64,000 nt of DNA from contig JAIEFR010000002.1 in NCBI GenBank assembly GCA_029066845.1, positions 21,970 through 85,969 of the forward strand, written 5' to 3'. The translations under genes were made by a program, and so were the position numbers. Below are positions 37,826 through 46,894 of the stretch, in pieces; within the stretch, counting starts at the first letter, position 1; each line of letters starts with the position of its first letter. The notes under the pieces are model-generated. The model was given only the letters and a program-made list of their open reading frames with translations. It was not told the origin of the DNA and ran no database searches. Source of the stretch: Clostridia bacterium. GTDB lineage: Bacteria; Bacillota; Clostridia; Christensenellales; Borkfalkiaceae.

Positions 37826-39038
37826 TCCGCTTACAGACCCCTATCTGGTGCTTACAAAGGTATATTCCGGGGGCAAATTTCTAAAACAGGCAATATCCGA
37901 AACGCCGGTCGAGCCTATAAACGCCGCTCGTACGGTGAAAATCTGCTACGGCGTTCTCGACAGGGATATATATTTAAACTACATAATATCCGCCAATGTG
38001 CAGAGCGCGCCCAAGGCGGCGGTCAGGCTCATTTTAAAGATTGCGCTGTATATGCTGGAATTTATGGGCAAGCACGACTATATGGTTGTGGACTGCGCGG
38101 TGGAGCTTTGCAAGAAGCTGGGCAAGGGCGGCGCGGCGGGATTTATCAACGGATTTCTGCGCTCCTACAAAGTGCCCGAACTTCCCGAAAATCCTACCGA
38201 AGCGCTTTCGGTAAAGTGCTCGGCTCCGCTGTGGCTGACCAAGAAAATCAAGCGCAGCTATAAGGCTGAGGCGGAACAGATTCTGTCTGCGCAGAGCTTG
38301 GGGCAATGCGTGCGCTTTGTGCGCGGCGATGAAAATTATCTGGGCGCACAGCACGTACAAACGCCGTTCGAGGGCGTATGTATCTTTCCCAACTTTCAGC
38401 GCGACGAGGGCTTTTTTGCAGGCGACTACACATTCCAGTCGGTTGGCTCGGTTGCAATCTGCGCGGCAATATCTCCGTGTGAAAAGCTTCTGGACGCGTG
38501 CGCAGCTCCGGGTGGCAAGTCGGTTTTGCTTGCGGGCAAGTGCGGGAGTGTGACCGCGTGCGAAATTCATCCCCACCGCAAAAAGCTTATTGAAGAATAC
38601 GCTGCGAGAATGGGAACGCAAAACGTCACCGCAACGGTTGCGGACAGCTCGTTTTTTAACCCGCAATTCGAAAACGCTTTCGACGCGGTGCTGGTTGACG
38701 CGCCCTGTTCCGGCACGGGAGTAATCGCCGAAAATCCCGACATAAAATTGAACCGCAGGGAGGAGGATATTGCCTCGCTTGCGGATGTGCAGTCGCGCAT
38801 ACTTTCAAACTGCGCGCGCTACGTCAAGTCTGGCGGCAGACTGTACTACTCAACCTGTTCGGTACTGCCCGAAGAAAACGACAGTATAGCGGTATCCTTT
38901 CTGGAAGGGCACACGGACTTCGAGCTGGAAGTGCCGTCGTCGCCGCTCGAACACAGGCGCACAAACTACGGCTTGCAGTTCCTGCCGCATATCTCGCTCG
39001 GCGCGGGTTTTTATCTGACGGCGTTCAGGAGAAAGTAA
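37818..39038 (+). CDS. rsmB: 16S rRNA (cytosine-C5)-methyltransferase, RsmB/Sun
   Basis: NusB-like N-terminus; DACAAPGGKS; DAPCSGTGV; TTG start. Confidence 0.92.
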   Translation: MTNPLTDPYLVLTKVYSGGKFLKQAISETPVEPINAARTVKICYGVLDRDIYLNYIISANVQSAPKAAVRLILKIALYMLEFMGKHDYMVVDCAVELCKKLGKGGAAGFINGFLRSYKVPELPENPTEALSVKCSAPLWLTKKIKRSYKAEAEQILSAQSLGQCVRFVRGDENYLGAQHVQTPFEGVCIFPNFQRDEGFFAGDYTFQSVGSVAICAAISPCEKLLDACAAPGGKSVLLAGKCGSVTACEIHPHRKKLIEEYAARMGTQNVTATVADSSFFNPQFENAFDAVLVDAPCSGTGVIAENPDIKLNRREEDIASLADVQSRILSNCARYVKSGGRLYYSTCSVLPEENDSIAVSFLEGHTDFELEVPSSPLEHRRTNYGLQFLPHISLGAGFYLTAFRRK

Positions 39039-40012
39039 TGAAAAAATCACGGAAGAATTATATTGAAAGCTGCGAGGTTTCCGAAGTAAGGGAAGTCGTT
39101 CTCGGCGGATATAAACAGAAAATCGCAATAGAGGGTAAAAAGAAAGATTTGCCCGTAGTCATCTGTCTGCACGGCGGACCCGGCTCGCCCGTGCCCTTTT
39201 CGGTGGGGTGTCGTGGACTCTTCCCCGAATGGACGGACGAGGCGATTATGGTTTACTGGGACCAGCTCGGCTGCGGTTGCAACAATCACAGAATCGACGA
39301 CAGTTTCAAAGTTGAAAATTTCGTGGATATGACGTGCGATCTCGTTTCCGAAATTAAGGAGAGGTTTCCCGGAAACAAGCTGTTTTTATTCGGCGTAAGC
39401 TGGGGCAGTATTCTGGCGCTCCACGCGGCTCAGCGCGTCAGCGAAAAGATTGACGGGATATTCGTCTACGGACAGGTTTTAAAAAATCTTTTCTTCAACG
39501 GCGAGGTGGAAGCTGCTTTTGACGGCGCTCCGCAAAAAGCAAAGCAATGCGCGTTAAAAATTTTAGAAAAGGGTACGGATTGCGATTACGCGGTTCTAGA
39601 TAAAAATCTCAGAAAGCTTCATAAACTTTTAAGAAAATATACGAACGCGTTTACCAACAGAAACGCAGCCCCTGCGCCCATCGGCGCGATAATTAAAGGA
39701 CTTCTCACAAGTCCCGATTATTCTTTCAAAGATTTCAAGGCGGTGGTGAGGAATGGGTACAGATTCAACAAAACTCTTTTGCTGGACCATCTCAATACCG
39801 ACTTGACGCCTCTGCTTTCCGAAGTGAAGGTCAGATACGTTATGTTGCAGGGCGATACGGACATTATAACGTCAACGAAGAACGTACTGGAAGCCGTTGA
39901 AAAGTGCGGCAACGAAAACGTGTCCGTCAGAGTAATAAAGGATGCGGGACATCTGCCCTCGGCAGCGGCTATGAACGAGTGCTTCAACACTCTCTTGCAA
40001 ATTATACAATGA
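39038..40012 (+). CDS. Alpha/beta hydrolase (proline iminopeptidase-like)
   Basis: HGGPGSPVP; GVSWGSILAL nucleophile elbow; DAGHLP. Confidence 0.88.
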   Translation: MKKSRKNYIESCEVSEVREVVLGGYKQKIAIEGKKKDLPVVICLHGGPGSPVPFSVGCRGLFPEWTDEAIMVYWDQLGCGCNNHRIDDSFKVENFVDMTCDLVSEIKERFPGNKLFLFGVSWGSILALHAAQRVSEKIDGIFVYGQVLKNLFFNGEVEAAFDGAPQKAKQCALKILEKGTDCDYAVLDKNLRKLHKLLRKYTNAFTNRNAAPAPIGAIIKGLLTSPDYSFKDFKAVVRNGYRFNKTLLLDHLNTDLTPLLSEVKVRYVMLQGDTDIITSTKNVLEAVEKCGNENVSVRVIKDAGHLPSAAAMNECFNTLLQIIQ

Positions 40013-41043
40013 AAAGAATAATTCAGGATTTGAATTACAACCAAATATGCGAGCTTGTAGTTTTGCTCGGTCAGCCCAAGTTCCGCGCAAAGCAGCTGTT
40101 TTTGGGAATTGCGCAGGGCAAAAAAATCAGCGAAATTTCCGTGCTTCCGCAGTCCTTCCGCGAACAGCTTCTGAGTGATTTCGAGGACTGCCCCGTGGAA
40201 ATAATCAAAACGCTGAAAAGCGAGGACGGCACCGAGAAATATCTGTTCCGCCTTGCCGACGGCAACGTTATAGAGGGCGTTTTAATGCGCTACAAGTACG
40301 GCAACACGCAGTGCGTTTCCACGCAGGTCGGCTGCCGTATGGGCTGCAAATTCTGCGCAAGCACGCTGGGCGGCAGAGTGCGCGATTTGACATCGGGAGA
40401 AATTCTTTCCCAGGTGCTCACGGTCAACGCGCTGCACGCGCAGGGCAAGGAAAGGGGCGTAACCAACATAGTTTTGATGGGCAGCGGCGAACCTCTGGAC
40501 AATTACCAAAACGTCGTTGAGTTCTTAAAAAACGTGACCGCGCAGGAGGGAATTAACATTTCGGCGCGTAATATATCGCTTTCAACCTGCGGTCTGGCGG
40601 ACAGAATGCGCGATCTCGCCGACGAGGGGATACCCGTAAATCTTACCGTTTCCCTGCATTCGACCAACGATGCGGAGCGCACACGCACGATGCCCATTGC
40701 CAACAAGTGGACGATTGCCGAGGTGCTGGATGCCTGCGCATATTACTTCGAAAAGACGGGCAGAAGGTACATATTCGAGTACGCGCTGATTGCGGGCGAA
40801 AACTGCGACGAGCGGCACGCCGACGAGCTTATAGCGCTGTTGAAGGGCAAGCCCTGCCACGTCAATTTAATAAGGTTGAACGAGGTAAAGGAAAGGAGTC
40901 TTGCCGCCGCCGACGAAAAGCAGGCTTACAGGTTTTTGGGCTTGCTTGAAAAGGGCGGACTTTCTGCGACGCTCAGGCGCAGGACGGGCGCGGACATTGG
41001 CGGCGCGTGCGGTCAATTAAGAGCATCTTATCTCGATACATAA
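40009..41043 (+). CDS. rlmN: 23S rRNA (adenine2503-C2)-methyltransferase
   Basis: QVGCRMGCKFCAS; GSGEPLDNY; ATG in ATGA overlap with the upstream CDS. Confidence 0.95.
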   Translation: MKRIIQDLNYNQICELVVLLGQPKFRAKQLFLGIAQGKKISEISVLPQSFREQLLSDFEDCPVEIIKTLKSEDGTEKYLFRLADGNVIEGVLMRYKYGNTQCVSTQVGCRMGCKFCASTLGGRVRDLTSGEILSQVLTVNALHAQGKERGVTNIVLMGSGEPLDNYQNVVEFLKNVTAQEGINISARNISLSTCGLADRMRDLADEGIPVNLTVSLHSTNDAERTRTMPIANKWTIAEVLDACAYYFEKTGRRYIFEYALIAGENCDERHADELIALLKGKPCHVNLIRLNEVKERSLAAADEKQAYRFLGLLEKGGLSATLRRRTGADIGGACGQLRASYLDT

Positions 41044-41065
41044 TCAAAAATAAGGATAAACACAT

Positions 41066-41740
41066 ATGTCAAAAGTTAAAGTAGCACCTTCTATTTTATC
41101 CGCCGATTTTTCGGCGATGGGGCAGGCGGTTAAAGCCGTGGAGGCGGCGGGCGCCGACCTGATACACTGCGACGTTATGGACGGCAGCTTCGTTGCGCCC
41201 ATAACATTCGGCGGTCAGATGGTAAAGAACATACGCAAGCTTACCGCCCTGCCGCTGGACGTGCACCTTATGATAGAGCACCCCCAGACGCAGATAAAGT
41301 TTTTTGCGGACGCGGGCGCGGATATAATAACCGTGCACTACGAGGCGTGCAAGAAAATTTCCGACGGCTATTTAAGGGAAACCTTGCAGCTCATCAAATC
41401 GCACGGCGTAAAGTGTGGCGCGGTAATCAATCCCGACACGCCTGCGGAGCGTATATACGACGTAATCCATTTGTGCGATATGGTGCTTGTAATGTCGGTG
41501 TTCCCCGGCTACGGCGGACAGAAATTTATACCTTCCGCACTGGAAAACGTGAAAAAGGTGCGCGAATATGCCGCGAATATCGGCAAAAGCGGACTTGAAA
41601 TAGAAATTGACGGCGGAGTGACTGCGGACAACGCGGAGCTCATCCGTCAGGCGGGCGCAACCGTACTTGTCGCGGGTTCGGCTGTGTTCGGCGCAAACGA
41701 TATGCACGCGGCAATAGAGAATATAAGAGGTGTAAAATGA
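41066..41740 (+). CDS. rpe: Ribulose-phosphate 3-epimerase
   Basis: APSILSADF; HCDVMDGSFVAPITFG; VFPGYGGQKF. Confidence 0.97.
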   Translation: MSKVKVAPSILSADFSAMGQAVKAVEAAGADLIHCDVMDGSFVAPITFGGQMVKNIRKLTALPLDVHLMIEHPQTQIKFFADAGADIITVHYEACKKISDGYLRETLQLIKSHGVKCGAVINPDTPAERIYDVIHLCDMVLVMSVFPGYGGQKFIPSALENVKKVREYAANIGKSGLEIEIDGGVTADNAELIRQAGATVLVAGSAVFGANDMHAAIENIRGVK

Positions 41741-42345
41741 GAGGAATACTGCTTTTAAACGGACAGCCGTACAGAGGAGAAATCAATACGCAGAACGCTT
41801 TCGTCGTCTGCTGCGACGGGGCTTACGAATGGGCCAAGGACAAGGTGAGAATAGATAAAAACGTGGGTGATTACGACAGCCTTCCCTACGTTCCCAATCC
41901 GCCCCCTTCCAAGATATATCCCGCCGAAAAGAATTTTACCGACGGCGAAATCGCAATGAACGCTCTGTTCGAGAGGGGCGTGGACACGATAGAAATTTAC
42001 GGAGGCGGCGGTGGCAGGGAGGACCACTTCCTTGGCAACCTGCACCTTTTATATCTGGCGCACGCGCGCGACGTAAGCGCGCAGTTCATTACCGAAACCT
42101 CGGTAATATTCCCCGGCAACGGCAAGGTGACGTTAAAGGGCGCGAAGGGCGCAACCTTTTCGGTGTTGCCTTTTGGCGGACCTGTGCATATAATAAAAAG
42201 TACAGGGTGCAAGTACGCCTATCCCGAAGTTATAGGCTACGGCGAGTGCCGCGGTATTTCCAACGTCGTCGTAAGCGACGAAGCGTGCGTGGATATTGAC
42301 GTTAACGACTGTGCCCTGATTATCGTAAACAGGGGTAAAGTATGA
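41737..42345 (+). CDS. thiN: Thiamine diphosphokinase
   Basis: GDYDSLP; FTDGEIAMN; GGGGREDHFLGN. Confidence 0.94.
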   Translation: MRGILLLNGQPYRGEINTQNAFVVCCDGAYEWAKDKVRIDKNVGDYDSLPYVPNPPPSKIYPAEKNFTDGEIAMNALFERGVDTIEIYGGGGGREDHFLGNLHLLYLAHARDVSAQFITETSVIFPGNGKVTLKGAKGATFSVLPFGGPVHIIKSTGCKYAYPEVIGYGECRGISNVVVSDEACVDIDVNDCALIIVNRGKV

Positions 42346-42410
42346 CCATAATATGCATTAAACCGCCAAAGCCTTTAAGGAAAATTTTAAAGTTGATATG
42401 CCGCAGATAA
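42342..42410 (+). CDS. spoVM: SpoVM-like 22-aa spore coat-localising peptide (MTIICIKPPKPLRKILKLICRR)
   Basis: I6, K7, P9, K10, L12 and I15 align in register with B. subtilis SpoVM; syntenic site after thiN; AGGGG SD; ATGA overlap with thiN. Confidence 0.8.
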   Translation: MTIICIKPPKPLRKILKLICRR

Positions 42411-43348
42411 AATACGCCGATATGCACTGCGACACCGTAACCGTCTGCTGCGACGCGGGCGGAAACCCGGACGGTTTTTGCGGTCAGATAAATTTGAAGA
42501 AATTGCGTGAAGGCGGCTGCTCGGCGCAGTGCTTTGCAATCTTTACGGAAGGTAAAAACGCCGCCGCGGACTTTAATAGGTACGCGGCGTTTTATAGTGG
42601 GCAATTTGCAAATAACCCGCTCATATTGCCCGTTCAAAGCTATTCCGACCTGCAAAAGGCGCAGGAGGAAGGCAGGATTGCCGCAATACTCACGGTTGAA
42701 AACCTCGGTTTTACGGGCGGCGATTTAAGCGTTATTCCCGAGCTTAAAAGGGCGGGCGTACATATGGCTTCGCTCGTGTGGAACAACGCCAACTGCTTCG
42801 CATATCCCAACCTGATTTTCGAGGGCGGCAAGCCGCTGTTTGAGGCAAGGGAAAAGCGTGGACTGACCGACTTGGGAAAGGACGCCGTGCGCGCTCTCAA
42901 CGAAAATAAAATCATTGTGGATATTTCCCACCTGTCGGACGGCGGAGCGGACGACGTTTTGAATATTTCAAATGCGCCCGTCGTTGCAAGCCATTCCAAT
43001 AGCGCCGCAGTGTGCAACGTCTGCCGCAACCTTACCGATAGCCAGCTTAAAAAAATAGCCGAAGGCGGAGGCGTTGCGGGACTGAATTTCTGCCGCGATT
43101 TTGTGGGCGGCGAGAGCGCGTTCGAAAGCCTTTGCCGGCACTTAAAGCATATGATAAAGGTCGGCGGTGAGGACCTGCCCGCGCTGGGCAGCGATTTCGA
43201 CGGCATACCGCCTTATGACGAGATAAGCGGCTGCGAAAAGGTGCAGAGCCTTCTGGAATACTTTGCGCGCAGCGGAATTTCTCCGCGCGTGCTCGACAAG
43301 GTGGCCTACGGCAATTTTGCAAGGGTTTTTAAGGAAGTAGTCGGATAA
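42398..43348 (+). CDS. Membrane dipeptidase (M19 family)
   Basis: DMHCDTVT; DISHLSDGGADDVL; ASHSNS; GSDFDGI. Confidence 0.93.
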   Translation: MPQIKYADMHCDTVTVCCDAGGNPDGFCGQINLKKLREGGCSAQCFAIFTEGKNAAADFNRYAAFYSGQFANNPLILPVQSYSDLQKAQEEGRIAAILTVENLGFTGGDLSVIPELKRAGVHMASLVWNNANCFAYPNLIFEGGKPLFEAREKRGLTDLGKDAVRALNENKIIVDISHLSDGGADDVLNISNAPVVASHSNSAAVCNVCRNLTDSQLKKIAEGGGVAGLNFCRDFVGGESAFESLCRHLKHMIKVGGEDLPALGSDFDGIPPYDEISGCEKVQSLLEYFARSGISPRVLDKVAYGNFARVFKEVVG

Positions 43349-43389
43349 TAATTGCAAATTGCGCGGCGGTGTGATAATATATTTACGTT

Positions 43390-44190
43390 ATGAAAAAGTT
43401 TGCTGTTGCCGCTGTATCGGCGGCGTGTATGCTTTCGGCAGTCGTTTTCGGCGGCTGTCAATCGGGCGAGGCGACGGTTGACTACCGTCTGTCCGAGGAC
43501 GGAACGCACTACATAGTTGCGCAGGTCACGGGTGATTTACGCGCGCTCACCGAATACGACGTGCCCTCAACCTACTGCGCGGAGGAGGGCGGACAAGCTC
43601 TGCCCGTCACCGAGATAGGCGACGACGCGTTTATGGGTTGCTCTCGCCTTGCAAAAGTCACCATTCCCGACACGGTTACGCGCATAGGCGCGCGCGCGTT
43701 CGCAAGGTGCGCGTTCACTTCTTTCGAAATACCCGAAAGCGTGACTGCAATCGAGACCAGAGCGTTTTTCGACTGCGGCTATTTGAAGGAAATAACGATT
43801 CCGCAAAGCGTCAAGTCGCTGGGCGAGATGGCGTTTTACAGCTGTACCTCGCTTGAAAAGGCGTACATAAAGGCGGATATAGAAACTCTGGAAGCGTACA
43901 CCTTTTACAACAGCGTATACGGGCAGGGGCAGAACGTCTTTTACAGCACCAGTCTTACCAAGGTGTACCTTTCCGCGTCTATAAAAAGAATTCATCTCTC
44001 CGCGCTTGCGGGCAATCTTATAACCGATATTTATTATGCCGGCAGCGAGGAGGAGTGGAACGAACTGTATTTCTACGATATGGTTCCCAAGACGGTGGAC
44101 GGCAAGGAAACCGAGGAGAAGGAAGAAAAGAGGTACGATAAAAAGGACGTCGTTGGAACGACGCAGTTGCATTTCAATTCGGAATTTTAA
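43390..44190 (+). CDS. BspA-like leucine-rich-repeat lipoprotein
   Basis: Lipobox VFGGC; repeats such as ITEIGDDAFMGCSRLAKVTIPDTVTRIGARAF. Confidence 0.9.
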   Translation: MKKFAVAAVSAACMLSAVVFGGCQSGEATVDYRLSEDGTHYIVAQVTGDLRALTEYDVPSTYCAEEGGQALPVTEIGDDAFMGCSRLAKVTIPDTVTRIGARAFARCAFTSFEIPESVTAIETRAFFDCGYLKEITIPQSVKSLGEMAFYSCTSLEKAYIKADIETLEAYTFYNSVYGQGQNVFYSTSLTKVYLSASIKRIHLSALAGNLITDIYYAGSEEEWNELYFYDMVPKTVDGKETEEKEEKRYDKKDVVGTTQLHFNSEF

Positions 44191-44200
44191 ATTGAATATG

Positions 44201-44241
44201 AAAAGTGCCGTGCGCTCAATCCGAGCACACGGCACTTTTTT
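44201..44241. terminator. Bidirectional terminator between the LRR gene and rpmB
   Basis: AAAAGTGCCGTG...CACGGCACTTTTTT. Confidence 0.75.
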
Positions 44242-44256
44242 ACTTTCAAATTGAAT

Positions 44257-44442
44257 TTACGCTCTATCCACGGTTTTAAGGCATCTCGTGCAAACGTAAT
44301 CGTTTACGGTCTTGCCTTCCGCATTAACGTAGGAAACTTTCTGAACGTTTGCTTTAAACGTTCTTCTCGTTCTTCTCTTGGAGTGGCTGACGTTGTTACC
44401 AGTCGTCTGACCCTTACCGCATACGCTACATACTCTGGACAT
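44257..44442 (-). CDS. rpmB: 50S ribosomal protein L28
   Basis: MSRVCSVCGKGQTTGNNVSHSKRRTRRTFKANVQK. Confidence 0.96.
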   Translation of the reverse strand: MSRVCSVCGKGQTTGNNVSHSKRRTRRTFKANVQKVSYVNAEGKTVNDYVCTRCLKTVDRA

Positions 44443-44779
44443 TTTATTTTTCCTCCCGCAAAGGTAATTTCTCTTAATTTTTAAGGTTAAAAATAACGCC
44501 GCATTTGTCATACAGCTCATCTATCATATCACGGCGTTTAAAAAAAATCAAACAAAAACGCGCATAACGATTAAATTTTTTTAACTTTATTCAAAATAAG
44601 TTTGAACGAATACGAATAAAATGCAACAAAATATATGGAAAGTGCTTGCCAAAACTTTAAAAACAGTTTAAAATCTATTTGTATAGCTTTAATTTTTCGG
44701 CAACAGGGCGCACAGCCCGAGGATTCGTTCGTCTGTTTTTCAAAGCGTTTGAAGAATAAACAACGGGAAGGATATTTTT

Positions 44780-45127
44780 ATGTCTGTTAATACCAGCAAC
44801 GTATACGGTAAAATCTCCATATCGGATTTAGCCATAGCAAAGGTGGCGGCAAACGCTGCCCTCGAATGCTACGGCATCGTTGATACCGTTTCGCGCCGCG
44901 TTACGGATACCGTGTCGGAATTATTGAAAAGACAGTCGGGTAAGGGCGTAAAGGTCGTTACCAACGGCGACAGAATTTACATTGACGTATACGTTATTAT
45001 TAAATACGGCGTATCCATCAACGCGGTTGCCGAGAGTCTTAAAGAAGGAATTAAATACAAGGTTGAAAAGTTTACGGGTATGATTGTGGACACCGTAAAC
45101 GTCAACATCATAGGAGTTAAACTTTAA
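44780..45127 (+). CDS. Asp23/Gls24 family protein (YloU-like)
   Basis: GKISISDLAIAKVAANAALECYGIV; position upstream of yloV. Confidence 0.93.
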   Translation: MSVNTSNVYGKISISDLAIAKVAANAALECYGIVDTVSRRVTDTVSELLKRQSGKGVKVVTNGDRIYIDVYVIIKYGVSINAVAESLKEGIKYKVEKFTGMIVDTVNVNIIGVKL

Positions 45128-45197
45128 ATTGCGGGTTTAACTCCCTTTTGCGTGCGGAAAAGTAGTTTCCGCTTTTAAATGTTTTTAAGGAGTAAAA

Positions 45198-46847
45198 ATG
45201 CAGAAAACACTCAACAGCACCGAATTCCGCAAGATGGTTGCTTCCGGTGCAAGAATGCTAGAAATAAACAGGGCTGATATAGACGCAAAGAACGTCTTCC
45301 CCGTTCCCGACGGTGACACGGGTACCAATATGTCGCTCACCCTTCAGTCGGCGGTAAAGGAGATGAACGCGTGTTCCTCCAACCGCTTCCAGGAAATATG
45401 CGACGCCGTTTCCAAGGGCGCGCTGCGCGGCGCAAGAGGCAACTCGGGCGTAATTACCTCCCAGATTTTCAGGGGTATTTGCTCGGTCATAAAGGACTGT
45501 AATCAGAATTTCGATACCAAAACTTTTGCCAAGGCTCTCGAAGCGGGCACCAAGGTTGCATATTCCGCCGTATCCATTCCCAAGGAAGGCACCATTTTAA
45601 CGGTCATAAGACTTATGAGCGAGTCGGCTTCCAAGCTGGCTTCCAAAAATAAGGACTTCGTCGATTTCTTGAAGGCGTTAATCGTCGTAGGCGACGAGGC
45701 GCTTGCGCAGACCCCCGAGCTTCTTCCCGTACTTAAAAAGGCGGGAGTTGTCGATTCGGGCGGCTACGGCTTAATGGTAATTATGCGCGGCTTCCTTGCG
45801 GCGATTTCGGGCGAGGACATCGGCACCGATTCCATTCCAACCGAAGCGCAGGTCAACGAAAAGGAGCCTGACTTCGACGACAACTCCGATATAATCAATC
45901 TCGATTTGGGCGAAATCGAATTCGCTTATTGCACCGAGTTTTTCGTTATAAATTTAAAGCAGCAGACCACGCTTGCCGATATAGATAAGTTAAAGGAAAG
46001 ACTTATGAGCATTGGCGATTCGGTCATCTGTATCGGCGACCTGGAATTTATCAAGGTGCACGTTCACACCAACACGCCGGGTATCGCGCTTACGTACGCG
46101 CTGGAGCTGGGCGAGCTTGACAGACTCAAAATCGAAAATATGCTGGAAGAAAACCGCCAGCTCAAAAAGAAGCTCGAAGCCGAAAAGAAGGCTATGGGTA
46201 TGCTTGCAATCTGCGCGGGCGAGGGACTTGCCGAAATTTTCAAGGACCTTATGGTAGACAGGGTTATCGAGGGCGGTCAGACTATGAATCCCTCCGCACA
46301 GGACATTGCGGACGCCGTGCAGAAGATAAACGCGGCAAACGTTTTCGTGTTCCCCAACAACTCCAACATCATACTTGCGGCGGAGCAGGCAAAGGGACTG
46401 GTCAACAACCGCACCATTCACGTTATTCCCACCAAGAACGTGCCCCAGGGCTTTGCGGCGGCGCTTGTGTTCAACCCCGAAGCGGGCGTTCCCGAAAACA
46501 AGACCAATATGACGCACGCAATCGACAACGTTGCGGCGGGTCAGGTCACCTATGCGGTGCGTAACACCACTATGAACGGCTTCAAACTCAAAGAGGGCGA
46601 CATAATAGGTCTTAACTCCAAAAAGATTTTGGCAAAGGGCACGAACGTGGACGACACCACGCTTGACCTCATAAGAAAGATGAAGACGGCAGAACACGAA
46701 ATGATTACGCTGTACTACGGCGAGGGCGTGGACGAGGCTGCGGCGGAAGCGCTTGCGGCAAAGGTTGGCGAGGCGTTCCCCGATTGCGACGTGGATTTCC
46801 ACTACGGCGGTCAACCCGTTTACTACTATATGGTAAGCTTAGAGTAA
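45198..46847 (+). CDS. DAK2 domain/DegV-like protein (YloV/FakA-like kinase)
   Basis: VFPVPDGDTGTNMSLT; GARGNSGVI; LLPVLKKAGVVDSGG. Confidence 0.94.
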   Translation: MQKTLNSTEFRKMVASGARMLEINRADIDAKNVFPVPDGDTGTNMSLTLQSAVKEMNACSSNRFQEICDAVSKGALRGARGNSGVITSQIFRGICSVIKDCNQNFDTKTFAKALEAGTKVAYSAVSIPKEGTILTVIRLMSESASKLASKNKDFVDFLKALIVVGDEALAQTPELLPVLKKAGVVDSGGYGLMVIMRGFLAAISGEDIGTDSIPTEAQVNEKEPDFDDNSDIINLDLGEIEFAYCTEFFVINLKQQTTLADIDKLKERLMSIGDSVICIGDLEFIKVHVHTNTPGIALTYALELGELDRLKIENMLEENRQLKKKLEAEKKAMGMLAICAGEGLAEIFKDLMVDRVIEGGQTMNPSAQDIADAVQKINAANVFVFPNNSNIILAAEQAKGLVNNRTIHVIPTKNVPQGFAAALVFNPEAGVPENKTNMTHAIDNVAAGQVTYAVRNTTMNGFKLKEGDIIGLNSKKILAKGTNVDDTTLDLIRKMKTAEHEMITLYYGEGVDEAAAEALAAKVGEAFPDCDVDFHYGGQPVYYYMVSLE

Positions 46848-46894
46848 TACAGACAGACAAGGAAGGCGCAACGCCTTCCTTAAATTTTGCGGCT

